This document shows, piece after piece, positions 11,200 to 25,500 of a stretch of DNA of 64,000 nucleotides (its first letter is position 1; each line of letters begins with the position of its first letter). This stretch comes from Mesostigma viride. Its lineage: Eukaryota > Streptophyta > Mesostigmatophyceae > Mesostigmatales > Mesostigmataceae. A program made the position numbers and the translations under genes. Below the pieces are notes generated by a model, which was given only the letters and a program-made list of their open reading frames with translations, was not told where the DNA came from and did no database searches. The stretch spans positions 2,975,634 to 3,039,633 of the forward strand of contig RPFO01000175.1 of assembly GCA_009746045.1 (NCBI GenBank), in the 5' to 3' direction.

Positions 11200-12020
11200 A
11201 CCTTCTTAGGTATGTCCTTGGGGACATGCCGCCCTAGCTGGCTAAGCCGCTGGGGGCCGGCCAGACCGAGGTCGGTGTCTACCTGGCTGGTGCGAGCAAG
11301 ATGTCCTACGAATGCTATACTGTACGCTTTCTAATCTCGTCCGAAATGCGAGGCATACCCTGGTACAAAGATTCTAAACACCCATGGGTGGAAAAACCTA
11401 CATTCAGGGCCTGCATGACGTAGCATCCTGGCCACCGTGCCGGCCGGGGGGAAGATCATCATGGCTAAACAATGGCTAGCTATAGGGCATGGCTTCTCAG
11501 CAGAGAGTAGCTCTCTGCATGGGTGCACAGCATAACAAAATAAAGCTAGGTATCATCTGGTGTGTGGCACATCACTAGGCACACATGTACATGGCTAAAT
11601 AATGCGAAGTCATCAGCTGGTAGAGGGCCCATAATAGGCGAACATGTACAAGGCCACGGTGGCTAGGCCTCATGCAGTGACTATTCTACACTACTACTGC
11701 TGTATTCCCCTAAGCTGCCAGGGTGTCTGGAGGTGCTGGGGCCGCGGGGGTCGCGTGCCAGGGCTTGTGGCCGACGTAGATGGTCCGGCCCTCTTCCAGT
11801 ACACCGGCTTCCTCGCCGTGGTCTGCCGGAGCTGCAGAGGTAGGTCGGCCATAGCTCCCGTCGCCGTTGTTGCTGCGCCAGGGTCAAGTCGCCGTCCAGG
11901 GTGTCGTGAGTCTTCTCGAGCCGCTTGCGGCGTCGGTCTGAGAAAAGAAATCTTGTCCGCTGGGTTCTAGGCTTGCATGTAGACCTGTAGTAGTATGGCG
12001 GCAGATGACAATTTTAAGAT
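11200..12020. other. No gene recognised
   Basis: Short frames only. The 11700-11940 stretch is GC-richer but shows no domain. Confidence 0.35.
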
Positions 12021-12024
12021 ATAT

Positions 12025-12445
12025 AGGTGGCAGACAGTCATGAAGGGTACCGCCCCCAAGTAGGTGTAGGCCCCGCGTGTGACCAAGTTTGGTATAACCA
12101 CAGTGATTCGGGCCGAGTAGGGTGCCCACAAACCTGTAACTAGAAGCTAGATAGCTCAATTCGTCCACCCCATCGCTGGTCATTGCCAGTAATGAAGGAC
12201 ACCACCCCCCAGTCGGTGGGGCCGCCTCTGCGTGTGACTAAGCCTTTGGCAAGCATAGCGATTCGGGCCGTGGTGCCCGCAACCCTGCCACTACTGATGA
12301 ACTAGACATAGCTACATCCATCCACCCCATCCCATATTCATTTCCCTGAGGACTTTGCTCCGTACGTGACGCAGTTCCGTGTAAATTGATTGATTAAAGT
12401 TAATCCACCCCATCCCATTCCCATCCCACTGAGGACTTACGGTCA
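12025..12445. repeat. Two tandem copies of the LINE 3' tail
   Basis: 12025-12182 and 12190-12445 both parallel 50087-50265: CCGCGTGTGACCAAG, then GATTCGGGCCG, then GTGCCCAC, ending in CCACTGAGGACTTA and a CACGTGAC motif in the second copy. They look like untranslated 3' ends of the LINE whose reverse-transcriptase tail is at 49820. Confidence 0.6.
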
Positions 12446-12449
12446 CGTG

Positions 12450-13610
12450 ACACAGTCTACGTGTACATACATCTAAAAGTGTTTTTAGCGTACGTGCATT
12501 GGTACCCAAACAGGTGCCCAGAGGAGTCACGTGGCACTGTCAAGCGCTGTAAGTGCCAGGCCACACATAATGTGGGATTAATTAACTAATTGATTAATTA
12601 ATTAAACTCGTGCTCCCTTTGGGGAGTCACGGAGTGCTTTTAATCCCTGCATGTGCACAACAGGAAGAAAGGGCAGAGACCCCCTTTCTCCTTCATGCCA
12701 GAGGCATGCCACAGCGGCAATCGGACACACCACAGACGATCCGGCAAGTGCTGTGGGTGCAATAAGACCCATGTGAGCATATCATCAGTAACAAGTAGCG
12801 TGGGCAAGTACTCTGATCATAGCCAGGACGTAGCATGGCTGTACAAGGGCTAAGCTGAGGCTATGGCTGGTTGTGTACTGTGTGTTAGCGGTGCACGTGA
12901 CTAGGTATGTGGCACAGCTAGGCAAACATTCTAGGCATGGCTGCCATGGGGGCAGTGACTACCAACGGATACAAGCTAGGGCTGTTATACAAGCTATTCT
13001 AGCCCGCAGGGGGCGTCCACATCTTGTGGTTAACCATCAGGTCCCCGCCCCTCCAGTACACCTTGGACTTCTGGGGGTCCTAGCTGCTTGTGGCGGAGGT
13101 ATTCCGGCCACAGGTCGCGTCGCTGCTGTGTGGGATTACCGTGTGGGACAAGTGCTGCACCATGCATCCTTCACAACCACTTTGGGCCGGCCAACAAAGA
13201 CACAGCCTAGGGGAATATTCTCCCGATTTCTGGCCTGCGCTGGTTGTCTCCTTGTTATAACAGTAGTGCAGAATATTAGTAAGGCTTAGCCGACGTGGCT
13301 CACGCCCATGTGCATGTATGCCTATGATGGGACCCACACCACATGTCGCATTAGCTTTAGAAACTTTGATCATGCTTTGCCCATGCAGAGAGGTACTCTC
13401 TGCTGAGATGTCATGCCCTAGCTATTGCCTATAGCCACTTCCACCCCATGTCCGCAACTTATAGCTGCTGGAATACATGGATCGAGGCATGCAGGTCTAG
13501 CTCGCTTAGACAGTTAGAGTAGGTGGCTGCTTACCTCCCCCACCTGCAGGTTGTAGCGCCCAGAATGTATTAAAAACCATTTAGGCCCCCTTCTCAGGGC
13601 CATGCATGGA
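12450..13610. other. Accessory DNA without a recognised gene
   Basis: It includes (ATTA)n near 12585-12605 and, at 13215-13255, a fragment of the 95-bp repeat found at 47624, 50286 and 50495. The plus frame at 12873-13289 shows no domain. Confidence 0.4.
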
Positions 13611-13631
13611 TGTGTTACGTGTACTCCCAAC

Positions 13632-13680
13632 GGAGTTATGTTCTTAATTAATTAATTAATTAATTAATTAATTAATTAAC
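13632..13680. repeat. (TTAA)n microsatellite
   Basis: About eleven TTAA units. It follows CCCAACGGAGTTATGTT, whose inverse or direct copies also occur at about 10567 and 10798, suggesting the tail of a small dispersed element. Confidence 0.85.
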
Positions 13681-13689
13681 AAAGACACA

Positions 13690-14430
13690 ATGCTTTCTGT
13701 CTACCGGATATGGCTGCCCAATGACATTGCCTGAAGCCAGGTGTTTGGTTATTAGAAATAACTTCACATGTTGGATACGTGGGGGACTGGCTATGGTGAC
13801 AAGCAGGCAAGAAGTGCTTGTATCTCCGCGATCGAGCCTCAGGCATGCATTTAATGTGATTCACAAAGCTCTAGCAAATCAGAACACGGATCAAGCTTGA
13901 GAGGCGCCCGGGTTCTCTCAAGGCATGTACTTAAGGTCCTCAACTGACTTCAGTCAGTTTACTTGTAGATTGCAAGGTACTCTCCAGTACCATCCAGGGC
14001 CCAACACCAAGGACCTTTGAAAGTGCACTCCATACACAGGTCCCTAATTAAAAGTCAAGTCAGAACAGGAACCATCACACTTTGGCCTTGTACTGAACTC
14101 AGCCATTAAAGCGGCCAGTGCGCGACAGCCGTAAGGTAGAAAATCTGACTCTGCTGCCCACGGTCGTGGCAGATTGTTTACACAACCTTTCATCAGCAAA
14201 ATTCTGGTTTTGAATAGCAGCAGCTACTCCAATAGTTCATATGGGCATTTAGCTAGATATGGAGGTACCGCAGTGGAGAGTATTTTACGGTCGTCCATGG
14301 TCAGCCATCTATGCAGATGCTTTGTCTTTCTTCCAGCCCATTCTGGACATCATTTCCGCCCTGCAAACATCAAGAAATCCATGCCGCACAAGACATATAC
14401 GGTCGTGTGATCCATGTTATGATAGGGAAG
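13690..14430. other. No gene recognised
   Basis: Only short frames lacking domain similarity. Confidence 0.35.
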
Positions 14431-14433
14431 GGC

Positions 14434-14435
<2 letters not shown>

Positions 14436-14530
<95 letters not shown>
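14436..14530. repeat. (ATA)n trinucleotide microsatellite
   Basis: About 31 uninterrupted TAA/ATA units, immediately followed by the CACGTGAC-TGC-GTCACGTG hairpin. The poly-Asn, poly-Ile and poly-Leu frames here are artefacts. Confidence 0.95.
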
Positions 14531-14640
14531 GCACGTGACTGCGTCACGTGGGTGCCAATACAGAGTAAAGGAACCTTCAACCCTATATACACAGCGAGAA
14601 GGAGGGAAGGGCATGTTCAGGGTACTTAAAACTAAAATTG
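14530..14640. repeat. Dispersed repeat (partner 20388-20480)
   Basis: GCGTCACGTGGGTGCCA, AGGAACCTTCAACCC and GAGAAGGAGGGA recur in the same order and orientation at 20388-20480, with about 85-90% identity by eye. Confidence 0.75.
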
Positions 14641-14689
14641 AATTAAGGCACGCAATGGCGTCGCGTGAGAAGCTTACCTGGTAGAGTGG

Positions 14690-15500
14690 GTGGTCAGGGA
14701 AAGTAAGAAGTATATGTACTACTATTGCGGAATGGAACGAAAAACCTGCAGTGGTCGAGAGCAATTATCCAGCAGTGTGCATAGCCACTTCATAGTATAC
14801 GTTAACCTGTTCAGCGTACACAGTAAAGCTTCGCCATCAGACAAAATTAAATCAATCTCTCTCTATATGCTGGGCAGCCATAAAGGCAAAGAACCCATTG
14901 GCCAAGATTGTTTGGTTAGGAAAACCGAGGTCTGTGTCCTTCTAAAAGGTAGTCAACATTCATTGGCACTCTATACAGTTTACTCTACACCGCAGCAAAT
15001 GGGAGAGCTCCACAAGTACCTGGTCCCGGCATGGCTTGCCGCCAAACGAAATATTTTCCCACCCAGCTGTTTCTTTGCTTGAAATTGCAGGCACCCAAGC
15101 CCCACCCACATCCCATCCCATTGTAAATTCTTTTCAATTCTTTTTCCGAAGTCCTCGGCCCTCCCCAACCACTGCTATTTTCTGCAACGTTTGCGGCCGT
15201 TACTTCCTCCCCCGCCCTCCTCCTTTCCTCTGCCCCTTTCGCTCCTCGTTTGATTCCCCCTGCCACCCCTCCTGTGCCCCTCCTCGCCCGGCCACTGCAC
15301 GCCCGGTGCCTGGCAATCTCATAAACCCCGACAATAGGTTTCGCGGTGACAGCATGTTTGACAAACAAATGGCTGCCGCAAAGCCGCTGGATTCTGACTA
15401 GGCCACAAAACCGATTGCTGGATTTTGATTAGAAGTGACTGAAACAGCCGAGAATACCGCTATGGAGGCACGTGAATGCATACAAAAGTGATCGTCACGA
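14690..15500. other. No gene recognised downstream of proline dehydrogenase
   Basis: Short frames only. Any further 3' exon or 3' UTR of the minus-strand proline dehydrogenase gene would lie here if the terminal exon is spliced rather than stopped at 16573. Confidence 0.35.
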
Positions 15501-15518
15501 CAACCGGTGCCCGATGTA

Positions 15519-16588
15519 TCATTCACCACAACAGCACCCTTCACCGCATCATTCACCACAACAGCACCCTTCACTGCATCATTCACCACAACAGCACCCT
15601 TCACTGCATCATTCACCACAACAGCACCCTTCACTGTATCATTCACCACAACAGCACCCTTCACTGCATCATTCACCACAACAGCACCCTTCACTGCATC
15701 ATTCACCACAACAGCACCCTTCACTGTATCATTCACCACAACAGCACCCTTCACCGCATCATTCACCACAACAGCACCCTTCACTGTATCATTCACCACA
15801 ACAGCACCCTTCACTGCATCATTCACCACAACAGCACCCTTCACTGCATCATTCACCACAACAGCACCCTTCACTGCATCATTCACCACAACAGCACCCT
15901 TCACTGTATCATTCACCACAACAGCACCCTTCACTGCATCATTCACCACAACAGCACCCTTCACTGCATCATTCACCACAACAGCACCCTTCACCGCATC
16001 ATTCACCACAACAGCACCCTTCACTGTATCATTCACCACAACAGCACCCTTCACCGCATCATTCACCACAACAGCACCCTTCACTGCATCATTCACCACA
16101 ACAGCACCCTTCACTGCATCATTCACCACAACAGCACCCTTCACTGCATCATTCACCACAACAGCACCCTTCACTGCATCATTCACCACAACAGCACCCT
16201 TCACTGCATCATTCACCACAACAGCACCCTTCACTGCATCATTCACCACAACAGCACCCTTCACTGCATCATTCACCACAACAGCACCCTTCACTGCATC
16301 ATTCACCACAACAGCACCCTTCACTGCATCATTCACCACAACAGCACCCTTCACTGCATCATTCACCACAACAGCACCCTTCACTGCATCATTCACCACA
16401 ACAGCACCCTTCACTGCATCATTCACCACAACAGCACCCTTCACTGCATCATTCACCACAACAGCACCCTTCACTGCATCATTCACCACAACAGCACCCT
16501 TCACTGTATCATTCACCACAACAGCACCCTTCACTGCATCATTCACCACAACAGCACCCTTCACTGCATCATTCACCACAACAGCACC
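15519..16588. repeat. 30-bp minisatellite, about 36 copies
   Basis: The unit contains ATTCACCACAACAGCACCC followed by TTCACTGC. Copies differ mainly at one C/T site (CACTGCATC, CACTGTATC or CACCGCATC). Because 30 is divisible by 3, four frames stay open for about 400 codons ([20 protein letters not shown] and others); none is believed to be a gene. The array abuts the terminal exon of proline dehydrogenase without a gap, so the last few codons before the stop come from its first unit. Confidence 0.97.
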
Positions 16589-19500
16589 CACCAAATCTTC
16601 TTCCGCTCACTGCGCGCGCCCGAGAGCATGCCCTTGTTCTCGTCCAGCCGCCGCAGGAGGTACGGCACTGCGACCACGCACCATACACCACAACAAGGAG
16701 GGTGGGAAAATGAGCTCCGGGAGCTACCCACAAGCTAGAACCCATCTGCGGGGTCATGCCAGTGAACAGGATGACCCTATGGGGGGTTCAACCTCGAATC
16801 GCACGAAAGCGTTGCATATCAGAGGAGGAAAAGCACGTGGGTGCGTCCACCTCTTATGTATAGGAAGTCCGAGGTCCTCTTGCTGACTATGATTTGCATA
16901 CTGCCAAGTGCAGCACCAGGACGGACGTTTTCATCCAGTGGGGAGAATGCAACCAGAGTCAACACATGAGTGTACTAATGTTTCAAGAAAAACAATGTCG
17001 CAGACAAGCATGCCCATCCTAGCAGAGATGTGGGTACAGTGGGGATGGATATACTAGTATGCTATGATGGCTAAATAGGCGGCAAGTGCCTCCTGGTATG
17101 GTATGAAATGGCTGCCCTAGTGTCCCGGCAAGCAGGCACCGTGGCCTTGATGGGCTCGGCCTTGCAATGAATGCGGGGTGCGGCACTCTGGCGCACGTAT
17201 GTTGTGAATGCTACTAGTAGCGGTCAACATGCATGGCGCGGAGAGAAATGGCCTGAGCGCAATGTTGATGGTAGCAGGACGCAGTAGGATAGTCCCTGCT
17301 TAGATCGGGCCGTGGAAAACTATGCAGTTAGGATAACGCGTGGCAACGATGGGAGCAAGAAGGAGGGGGTGTCCAATGACTCTTTTTAGCCATTTTTGCA
17401 GCTAATTCAGCAAGCGGCCACTGTTTGCCACCGTTCTACTTCAGCAAACTTCTAAATAAAAATAGACACATGGTAGTATCTAAATACAAAATGATAAACA
17501 TCATGGAGTGGGAAGTATCTACCAGCTGGTCGCGCTCATGTACATCAATCACAGGCGCATACAATAGAATGTCCCATCTCTCTCTTGTTGGGTGAATCAG
17601 CCACGGGTCCACCAGTCACTTTACCGTGGATTGGCCATGACAGTACCGTGCAGGGAGTCTAAAATCAGGCATCCCTGCTCATATACATCGTCCACAAGCC
17701 CAAAAGAAGGCGCATCATTTCTTGTCACATTGGCCATATTTACATCGAGGCATGGGCAACGAGCAACGTCGGTGGTCAGGCTTACCCACGACGTCCACGG
17801 GGCCAAAGGGCAGGTACTTTGACACCTGGAACCCCCTCTTCACCAGGCCCAGGGAGAGGCTGTCAGCCATGCCCTGCAGTGCGCCAGCATCAGAGGGCGA
17901 GGCCAAATGCAGGGCAGACCAGGCGCGAACAGTGTGCAACGTTAGATGCACGCAGCATATCGTGAGAGTACAGTACAGTGAGACTTATAACTCATCAACA
18001 AGTCTTCGATGGTAATAATCTAGATTATGATAAGCCATGGAAAAAACATCGCCAGCATAAGAATATCACCAAAAGCATTAGAGCATATGACAGAGAAAGC
18101 GACAGCATGGCTGCCGCCACAGCCCCAGTACTTACAAGACTCAAAGAAGGACTGTTACATAACAGACAGATCCCTGTTCCTACTACGGATTCCTGGTATT
18201 GATATACCATTACCAGGAATCTGCAAATACACTTCGGCATAGTGCGACCACCTGAGCTGCACAACCGCAGGTGTGTCATCAGGTCCGGGGCAACCGACCC
18301 CCTGAAGGGATTGCCCTCGCGAAGCCGAGACTAATGGTCATGGTCACTATCATGGTCACTATCATGGTCACTGTAATGGTCACCATCAGACGAGGGGTCG
18401 CCCTTGCGAAGCGTAGCAGCAACGCAGAGGGGACAGAACTTGTGGAAAAGATGGTCCCGTGCCTAGTCCCCCCCGACCGCCATGAATACCCAACTATCTG
18501 TGCGCGCTAGTTACTTAGCTCCCTTGGGTCCTCGTATACTAGCAGTAGTATTCAAATAACCTATGCGTCGTATACTACTAGTAGTATTCATATAACCTAC
18601 GCCTCGTATACTAGTAGTATTCAAATAACCTCAGCCTCGTATACTACTAGTAGTATTCAAATAACCTATGCCTCGTATACTAGTAGTAGTATTCAAACCA
18701 CCTCAGCCTCGTATATCCATTTCTATACCCAATCAACCTGAACCTCGCATAGCCAAGCTTTCAACCAAGTCACCCCTGAACAAAGCCTTCAAACCAAGGA
18801 ATCGGCCATCGCTCACCGACCGTGCCGGCCATGTCGGCCTGATCACACGTGACCAGTCATGCCCGAGCTTGTACCACCTGTGTACAGAGTGCCACGGGCC
18901 CCCTGATGCTATAATTTGAGCTGTGCCTACTGCCTAGTAGGTCTCAAACACCACACGTGATAACCCCCGCACCCCTGCTGATTGAACGTCGCTGCAGGCC
19001 AACTATTTCAGCTCTAGCTGGCAGTAGATGTAGTAGGCCAACTACAGCAGTGGCCGTACGTTGCCTTTACATGGGCGGCAGAAGCCGTAGGTTACCTCTA
19101 CGTGGGTGGCAGTAGGGCTCCGTAGGTCGCCGCTACCTCACCTTGAGCTGCGAGAACTGAAGGCGGCGATCCGTCGGCTGCAACCCGAGCTCCAGCGCTG
19201 CGGCGAGTTATCATCGATTGCACACGCCACCAGCACACGCCACCAGCACATGCAACACAGAAGAATGCCACAAACGACGCACAAACAAGAGACATAAGCC
19301 TGTGCCCACGAGGAAGCCACCCTGCAGAAATCCTCATATCAATCCTCAAAATAATGCTCACTTGTGCCATCCAGATCCATCCCAGCACGCATGGCAGCGG
19401 CACTACCACTGTACCCTTGGTGGCGATGGCGATGCAGGAAGCAAATTGCACTTGGCCGAGATGGCTAACTACCACTGTACCTTTGGTGGCGATGGTGACG

Positions 19501-22500
19501 CAGGAGGCCTCGTTGTGCGTGGCCAGGACCAGGCTGGCGACGCGCCCGACCTGCCGCACAGGGACGTAAAAAGCACACAAAGGGCAGGGACATTGAGCGT
19601 GTCAACGAGGGTTGGGCGTCAATGGGTTTTGGGGTGAATTGAATTAAACTTAAATTAAATGTCCGAAAGGGGACTTCAATTAAGTGGGACTTATAATTAA
19701 ATTTAAGTTAAGTCTGGACGTAAACCTTCAAGTTTTAAGGCTTAAATTTAATGCACTAAGTGAGACAACTACGTTTGAGGGGTGTAGATTTCTTGTCATT
19801 TGGAGGTACGTTGGGCAAACTAGTCAAACAAGTGATCCAAGCTATTTATACCTGAGACATTGATTAGCGATGTCGAGAGTATGACATATTTGTCATCCGG
19901 AGTAAGTGGCAGGCCTGGCTTGGCTGGTGCGCGTTAATTGCGGTCGCGGCCTCATACTTCTGTTAGTTTAAATTGAATCCAGATTTCAGACTAAAATCCC
20001 ATACTTAAATTAAGCTTTTACGTCCTTGTTTCTTGGACTTCAATTACACGTTACATTAAGCGTAAGTTAAGTCTTAAATTTTCTCGACTTAAACCCATTA
20101 ACGCCCAACCCTGGTGTCAACGTTGGCACAGGCTGTTGGTCGTGGTCCATCCCTTGATACTACAATAGTGCATGGGCACTGTAGTACTGTAGTACTGTAG
20201 TACATTGACGCTGTAGTACCATGCTGAATGAGAACCAGAAATGCTCCTTCTATCATGTAAGTAAGTCACACACCTTCCATCCTACCTCTAGCGGCAGCAC
20301 AAGGGCATGGAGAGTCCGCGCGCGGACGTCACGTCAGGATGTTAATCCACATACTACTATTAATTAATAATTGAATTACTTAATTAACACGCAATTGCGT
20401 CACGTGGGTGCCAGTACAGAGAAAAGGAACCTTCAACCCCTGTATACACAACGAGAAGGAGGGAGGGCACCACAGATACTGAAGCAAAACAACTCCCTCT
20501 ACACGGCGGGATTTTGCACGAAACAAACACCACACCACAATGCTTTCAGAAAGGATAACCATGGATCACGATGGGCCTCATAACAGGGTAAACGCTGTAA
20601 CAGAAAAAAGTAAACTTGCCGCTTTAGCGAATTATAGCTCAGGCTTGGGTGTCGTAACAAGGTAGACCATATGCAAAACAAACTCATTGCCTATTAGAAA
20701 TAGTACCGCTCTGGCCTACATCACAAATAACATGATTACCTACTCATTGCCTATTAGAAAAAGTATTGCCCTGGCCTGCATCACACATACCACGATTACC
20801 TACTTCACACACATACCGAGGTGTCGGGCGTGGCGGCCACCACGGACGTCAGCGCCATGCCGGCGCACTTGTTGTATCCCGCATGCGTGGCGCCGATGTT
20901 GTCGTGGATGATGCAGTCGCGGTTCTGGGCCGCCGCGAGCGCGCGCTCCTTCTCCAGGTAGGCGCCTGCGGGGGTGGCGGATGCCAGGGTGTCACAGAGA
21001 ACGAATGAAAGCGCCGTGGGGCAGGAACCAGAAGAGATGCGAAGTAGCGGAGCGAAGTAGTGGGGCGGCGCATGCGCAAGGGGCAGGGGACAGTGGTGGA
21101 GTGCAAGGAGCTTTGTGTCCGGAAAGCTGGGGGGCTGGGGCAGTGGGCGCACCATTGCAGGTATCCTGGACTTTGGGTGGAAAATCGATGGACATTGGGA
21201 AGCCCTATGGGGGAAGAAAAAAAAGATAGCAAAAGGGGCAGGACGGGGAGGAAGTGTAAAACCATGCAAGCATGCAAGTTTGCCCAGTAGCGAGCAGGAG
21301 TAACTAGGCAAGGCTCCTTGACAGGTTATGGCCGCAACGAGCGAAAATAGAGTTATCCTTGTCTTGATGTCTAGGCTTTATGCTACATCAGGGGTTCACA
21401 CGTCAGAGATAGTGGGCATCTGCAGCGTAATAGAAACCTGCACGCACTGTGAATGGATACAGCATAATGGATACAGTGTACGGGACATCTTCTAAAACCC
21501 ACACAGTGTACGGGACGTCTTCTAAAACCCATACAGTGTACGGGACGTCTTCTAAAACCCACATAGTGTACGGGACGTCTTCTAAAACCCATACAGTGTA
21601 CGGGACGTCTTCTAAAACCCATACAGTGTACTGGACGTCTTCTAAAACCCATACAGTGTACGGGACGTCTTCTAAAACCCATACAGTGTACTGGACGTCT
21701 TCTAAAACCCATACAGTGTCCGGGACGTCTTCTAAAACCCACACAGTGTACGGGACGTCTTCTAAAACCCATACAGTGTACGGGACGTCTTCTAAAACCC
21801 ACACAGTGTACGGGACGTCTTCTAAAACCCACACAGTGTACGGGACGTCTTCTAAAAGCCATACAGTGTACGGGACGTCTTCTAAAACCCATACAGTGTA
21901 CGGGACGTCTTCTAAAACCCATACAGTGTACGGGACGTCTTCTAAAACCCATACAGTGTACGGGACGTCTTCTAAAACCCACACGGGACACTTTGGAAGC
22001 TCCCATGATCCAAGCATCCGTCACAGATGCCAGCAAACATGTGGACCTGCGCACGATAGGGAGGCTCTTGCTACTGACAAACAGTTCAAGGTATGATCCA
22101 AGCATCCGTCACAGATGCCAGCAAACATGTGGACCTGCGCACGATAGGGAGGCTCTTGCTACTGACAAACTACGGCTTCGCAAGGCAACTGTCCACGGTA
22201 TGGGGCTCCCGTAGACTGCACACGTGTCACTTGACGAGGGACGCCCATTCATTTCAAGAGTCACTTAGCGAGGAATGTTCATTCATTGGAGTGTCAGAAG
22301 GACCCGGTCATGCACAGAGGCAGCGCGTTTCTCCACAATGAAAGATACAGAGCCCTTCTTCATCATTCGCCGCGAGTTTTTATATCCCCACATCGCACTA
22401 CGCAAATACTACCACCACAAGTTCCTGTATCCCCACAATGGACTCCACAAATACGACCACACACAAAAACATGGGTATGCCAATTACGAGTATTGAATCA

Positions 22501-25500
22501 CCGGCACCCCACGACGTACCTCTCACGAGCTTCAGCCCGTACTGGATGCCTGTCTTGGGCAGCGCCTTCTGGATGGCCGCCAACAGGGCCACCGAGTCCT
22601 TGCGGTACGCCTGCGCACGTTATTTACGCCACCAAGTGGGTGCAGTGATCAGGGACTTGGTTGTATGCCTCAAAAACCACGTGCTTGCAATACGCCTGGA
22701 TATGCCATACGCCACCCCAAGTGGATGTGTTGGCAACTAATGATTACGAGTAGTGAAGACAGATGAATGGCAAGTCCTTGCGGAACGCCTGCACGGGTGG
22801 TACTTGGTAGCACGAGGACCGCTGATTCACCACCGTAGGTTGGTTGGGCCCAATCTTGTGAAATACCGCATTAGCAACAGTCCTTGTGGTGCACCTACAC
22901 AAGTCACAAAATCATGCCACCACGCAGATGTATGGGCACTCCCCGAGCTAAGGCCTGCTCTAATACCTCCTTGGCCGATTCCTTGCCATACGCCGACACA
23001 TGGCAACCTGTGGACACAAGGCACTGACACGTGCAAGAGCAACTCGTAGGATCGCTCGTACACATGCGCATGCATTAATAACATACATGAATAAATCAAT
23101 AATATTAATAATTAATTAATTAGTCTCGTGACCCCGTTATATGCATGCATACCTCACTTCTACTTCATCTATAGCTTATTGATACCTCATTTATACCTGG
23201 CATCTATCTCATGTGAACGACATTTATACCCCATTCTATATTAAACATCGCTTATACCTCATTTATACCTCTCCAGTTGAGTCATTCCGGTCTGCGTGCG
23301 CCACTGCGCAAAAACATGATAGACAAGGACATGCCCTGGCGGACCATGTAAAGGCTACATCATGGCACATCTTAACTCTGACAGACTTAACTACATACTC
23401 TACTACTGCTCTACAAGCAATGTGAGACACGAAGTTTTCTAGCCTTCATGGCCACTGGCTAGGAAAGCGTGGCAACCCAGGAATAGCGGTACCCCGGAAT
23501 AGGTGGTTACCCCCTCACTGAATAGCTGGAAAGTTGGCATCCCCACGGATCAAAGTTGGCATCAAAGTTGGCATCACCTTCTTACCTGGACGGTGTTGAC
23601 GACGCACACGCCCCCCTGGTTGAACTCGGCCATCAGGCGGTGCGCCAGGTGGTCGATGGCCGGCTGCCATGGGGCAGGGAAGAGGAGGGAAACAAGCAGA
23701 GTGGCAATACATGGATTGTTGTCGTTCATTGTTTGTTGGCTAGAGGAGAGAGAATAAGAAAGCAACAGCCAGTGGCCACGCAAGCACACGGCATCAGACA
23801 CCCTACTCAAGAAACCAGAAATAGCACTGGACAGCAGGAGAGGCTGAATAGGCCCCTCGCTGCTTAAGAATAACGATAGCGGCGAATCATTCTTCAACAC
23901 AAGGCGGCGATTGTGCTAGCTGAGACAGACAATGAAAGGGAGCTCGACAGAAAAGACAGAAAGAGAGCGTGGGAGTGACAAAACGCCAGCAAAGCGCGCA
24001 TCGCGTTCGGGGATACAGTGATACCGATGGTGAAAGCAGACATTGGCTGGTGTTCTCCTGCCCAATACGAAACAAGGGGTGAGAGCTGGTTGTCTCATTT
24101 ATTAACTTGTGTCCCCAGAACAGATACATTGCATCCTCGTCCCAACCGATACAACCTGGGGATATTTACAGCAACGCTCGAGGAAAAGCATCGCTGGCTA
24201 TTCAGACAGGCACTTGAGCCCATCGGCAGGCAATCTGACTCATTAAACCACGCCGGTATTAAATTTTCTTTCAAGAACTGTTCATCATGGTATTCCCCCA
24301 TGACCCTACGATAGATCTATTTCATCATTGAACTCCCTATGAGAGTGCGTATGAGCGCACTACAGCTTGGCCGTGCAAAAGAAACACACCGCCCACACCA
24401 TGCTATTAAGTAGTAACTGTCCCCCGACGAAAATGACGCATCCTCCACACTAACCTGCAGCACTGCTGTATTTACAAAGCTCTACTAACGACCTTACAAC
24501 AAAGCACCTTACAAAGCTCTAATGAATATACTCAAATGCCACCTACTTGAATGGACCTTCCCCGCCCACCATGACCCCCTGTTCCGCATATAGTAGTAGC
24601 CACCTTGTTGTAAACGACATTCTACAACATAGCACAATATACCTTGTGCATATAGCCATCTTATTGTCTACTTGATCTTATTGTTCAACACTCCAACAAG
24701 ATTTTACTCAGAAGCCGCTCACCTATATGGAGGCGATTTCAGCGTCCAACGCAACCTGCAGCTCTGCATGTAGAAACCTGAAACTTCTCAATGCCGTAAA
24801 AAAACGCTACTTCAAATGCTATCTAAAAAATTCCCGTACCTGTATGGACGCATCTTCCGCGTCCACCATGACCTGCAGCTCGGAATGCCCGGCCTGTCGC
24901 CGCGCCGCCACGTCCAGGCACACGGCGCGCAGGCGCTCGAGGCACCGCAGCAGGGCTGCCTCGTCCTCGCCCGATAGGGACGGGCGGGGCGGCACGTCTG
25001 CGCGCGCACCGGCCAGAATCGGTGGATGCACCGTCACCCTTGGTAAGTTACACAACATGAATAATAGTGAGTTTCACACAAAATGAGCATGAGTAAGGTA
25101 TGTGACTTACAACCCCCCCCCCCCAGGAGCCACGTCTGCAGGTGGGCCATCAAAGTTTGTGGGCGCACCGCCACAATTGGTGTAATATTCAAGGATCAGT
25201 TAGGTATGTGACTGATACATACGAACAGACGTACGTGCGAACAGAGGCGTGTCTGTGGATGGACTGTCATGATAGGGACGCAACAGAAAGGCACTCCATC
25301 AATAGGAGCCTATCTAGCCTAACAGTAGCCTATCTGCCTAGTGCACGGTGCACTTTGTCCACCACCCACCTGCCTAGTGAGTAGATCCCGCGCCTGCCCA
25401 CTGAAAAGAAAATGCAAGCACGTCAATCAAAAGCAGCAGCCTATGCGTATGTCGCAACCCACCTGCGTACGGCATGATGCTGCTGTCCACCAGCACTGGC

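Noticed and set aside
14436-14530. Poly-Asn/poly-Ile protein
   Set aside because: A plain (ATA)n microsatellite.
15398-16886. Open frames of about 400-460 codons through the 30-bp array
   Set aside because: The unit length is a multiple of three, so several frames on both strands stay open at once. The peptides are pure repeats and the array abuts a real exon on the minus strand.
21383-22105. 215-240-codon frames with [10 protein letters not shown] or [10 protein letters not shown] repeats
   Set aside because: 30-bp tandem array in an intron, with no non-repeat domain attached.
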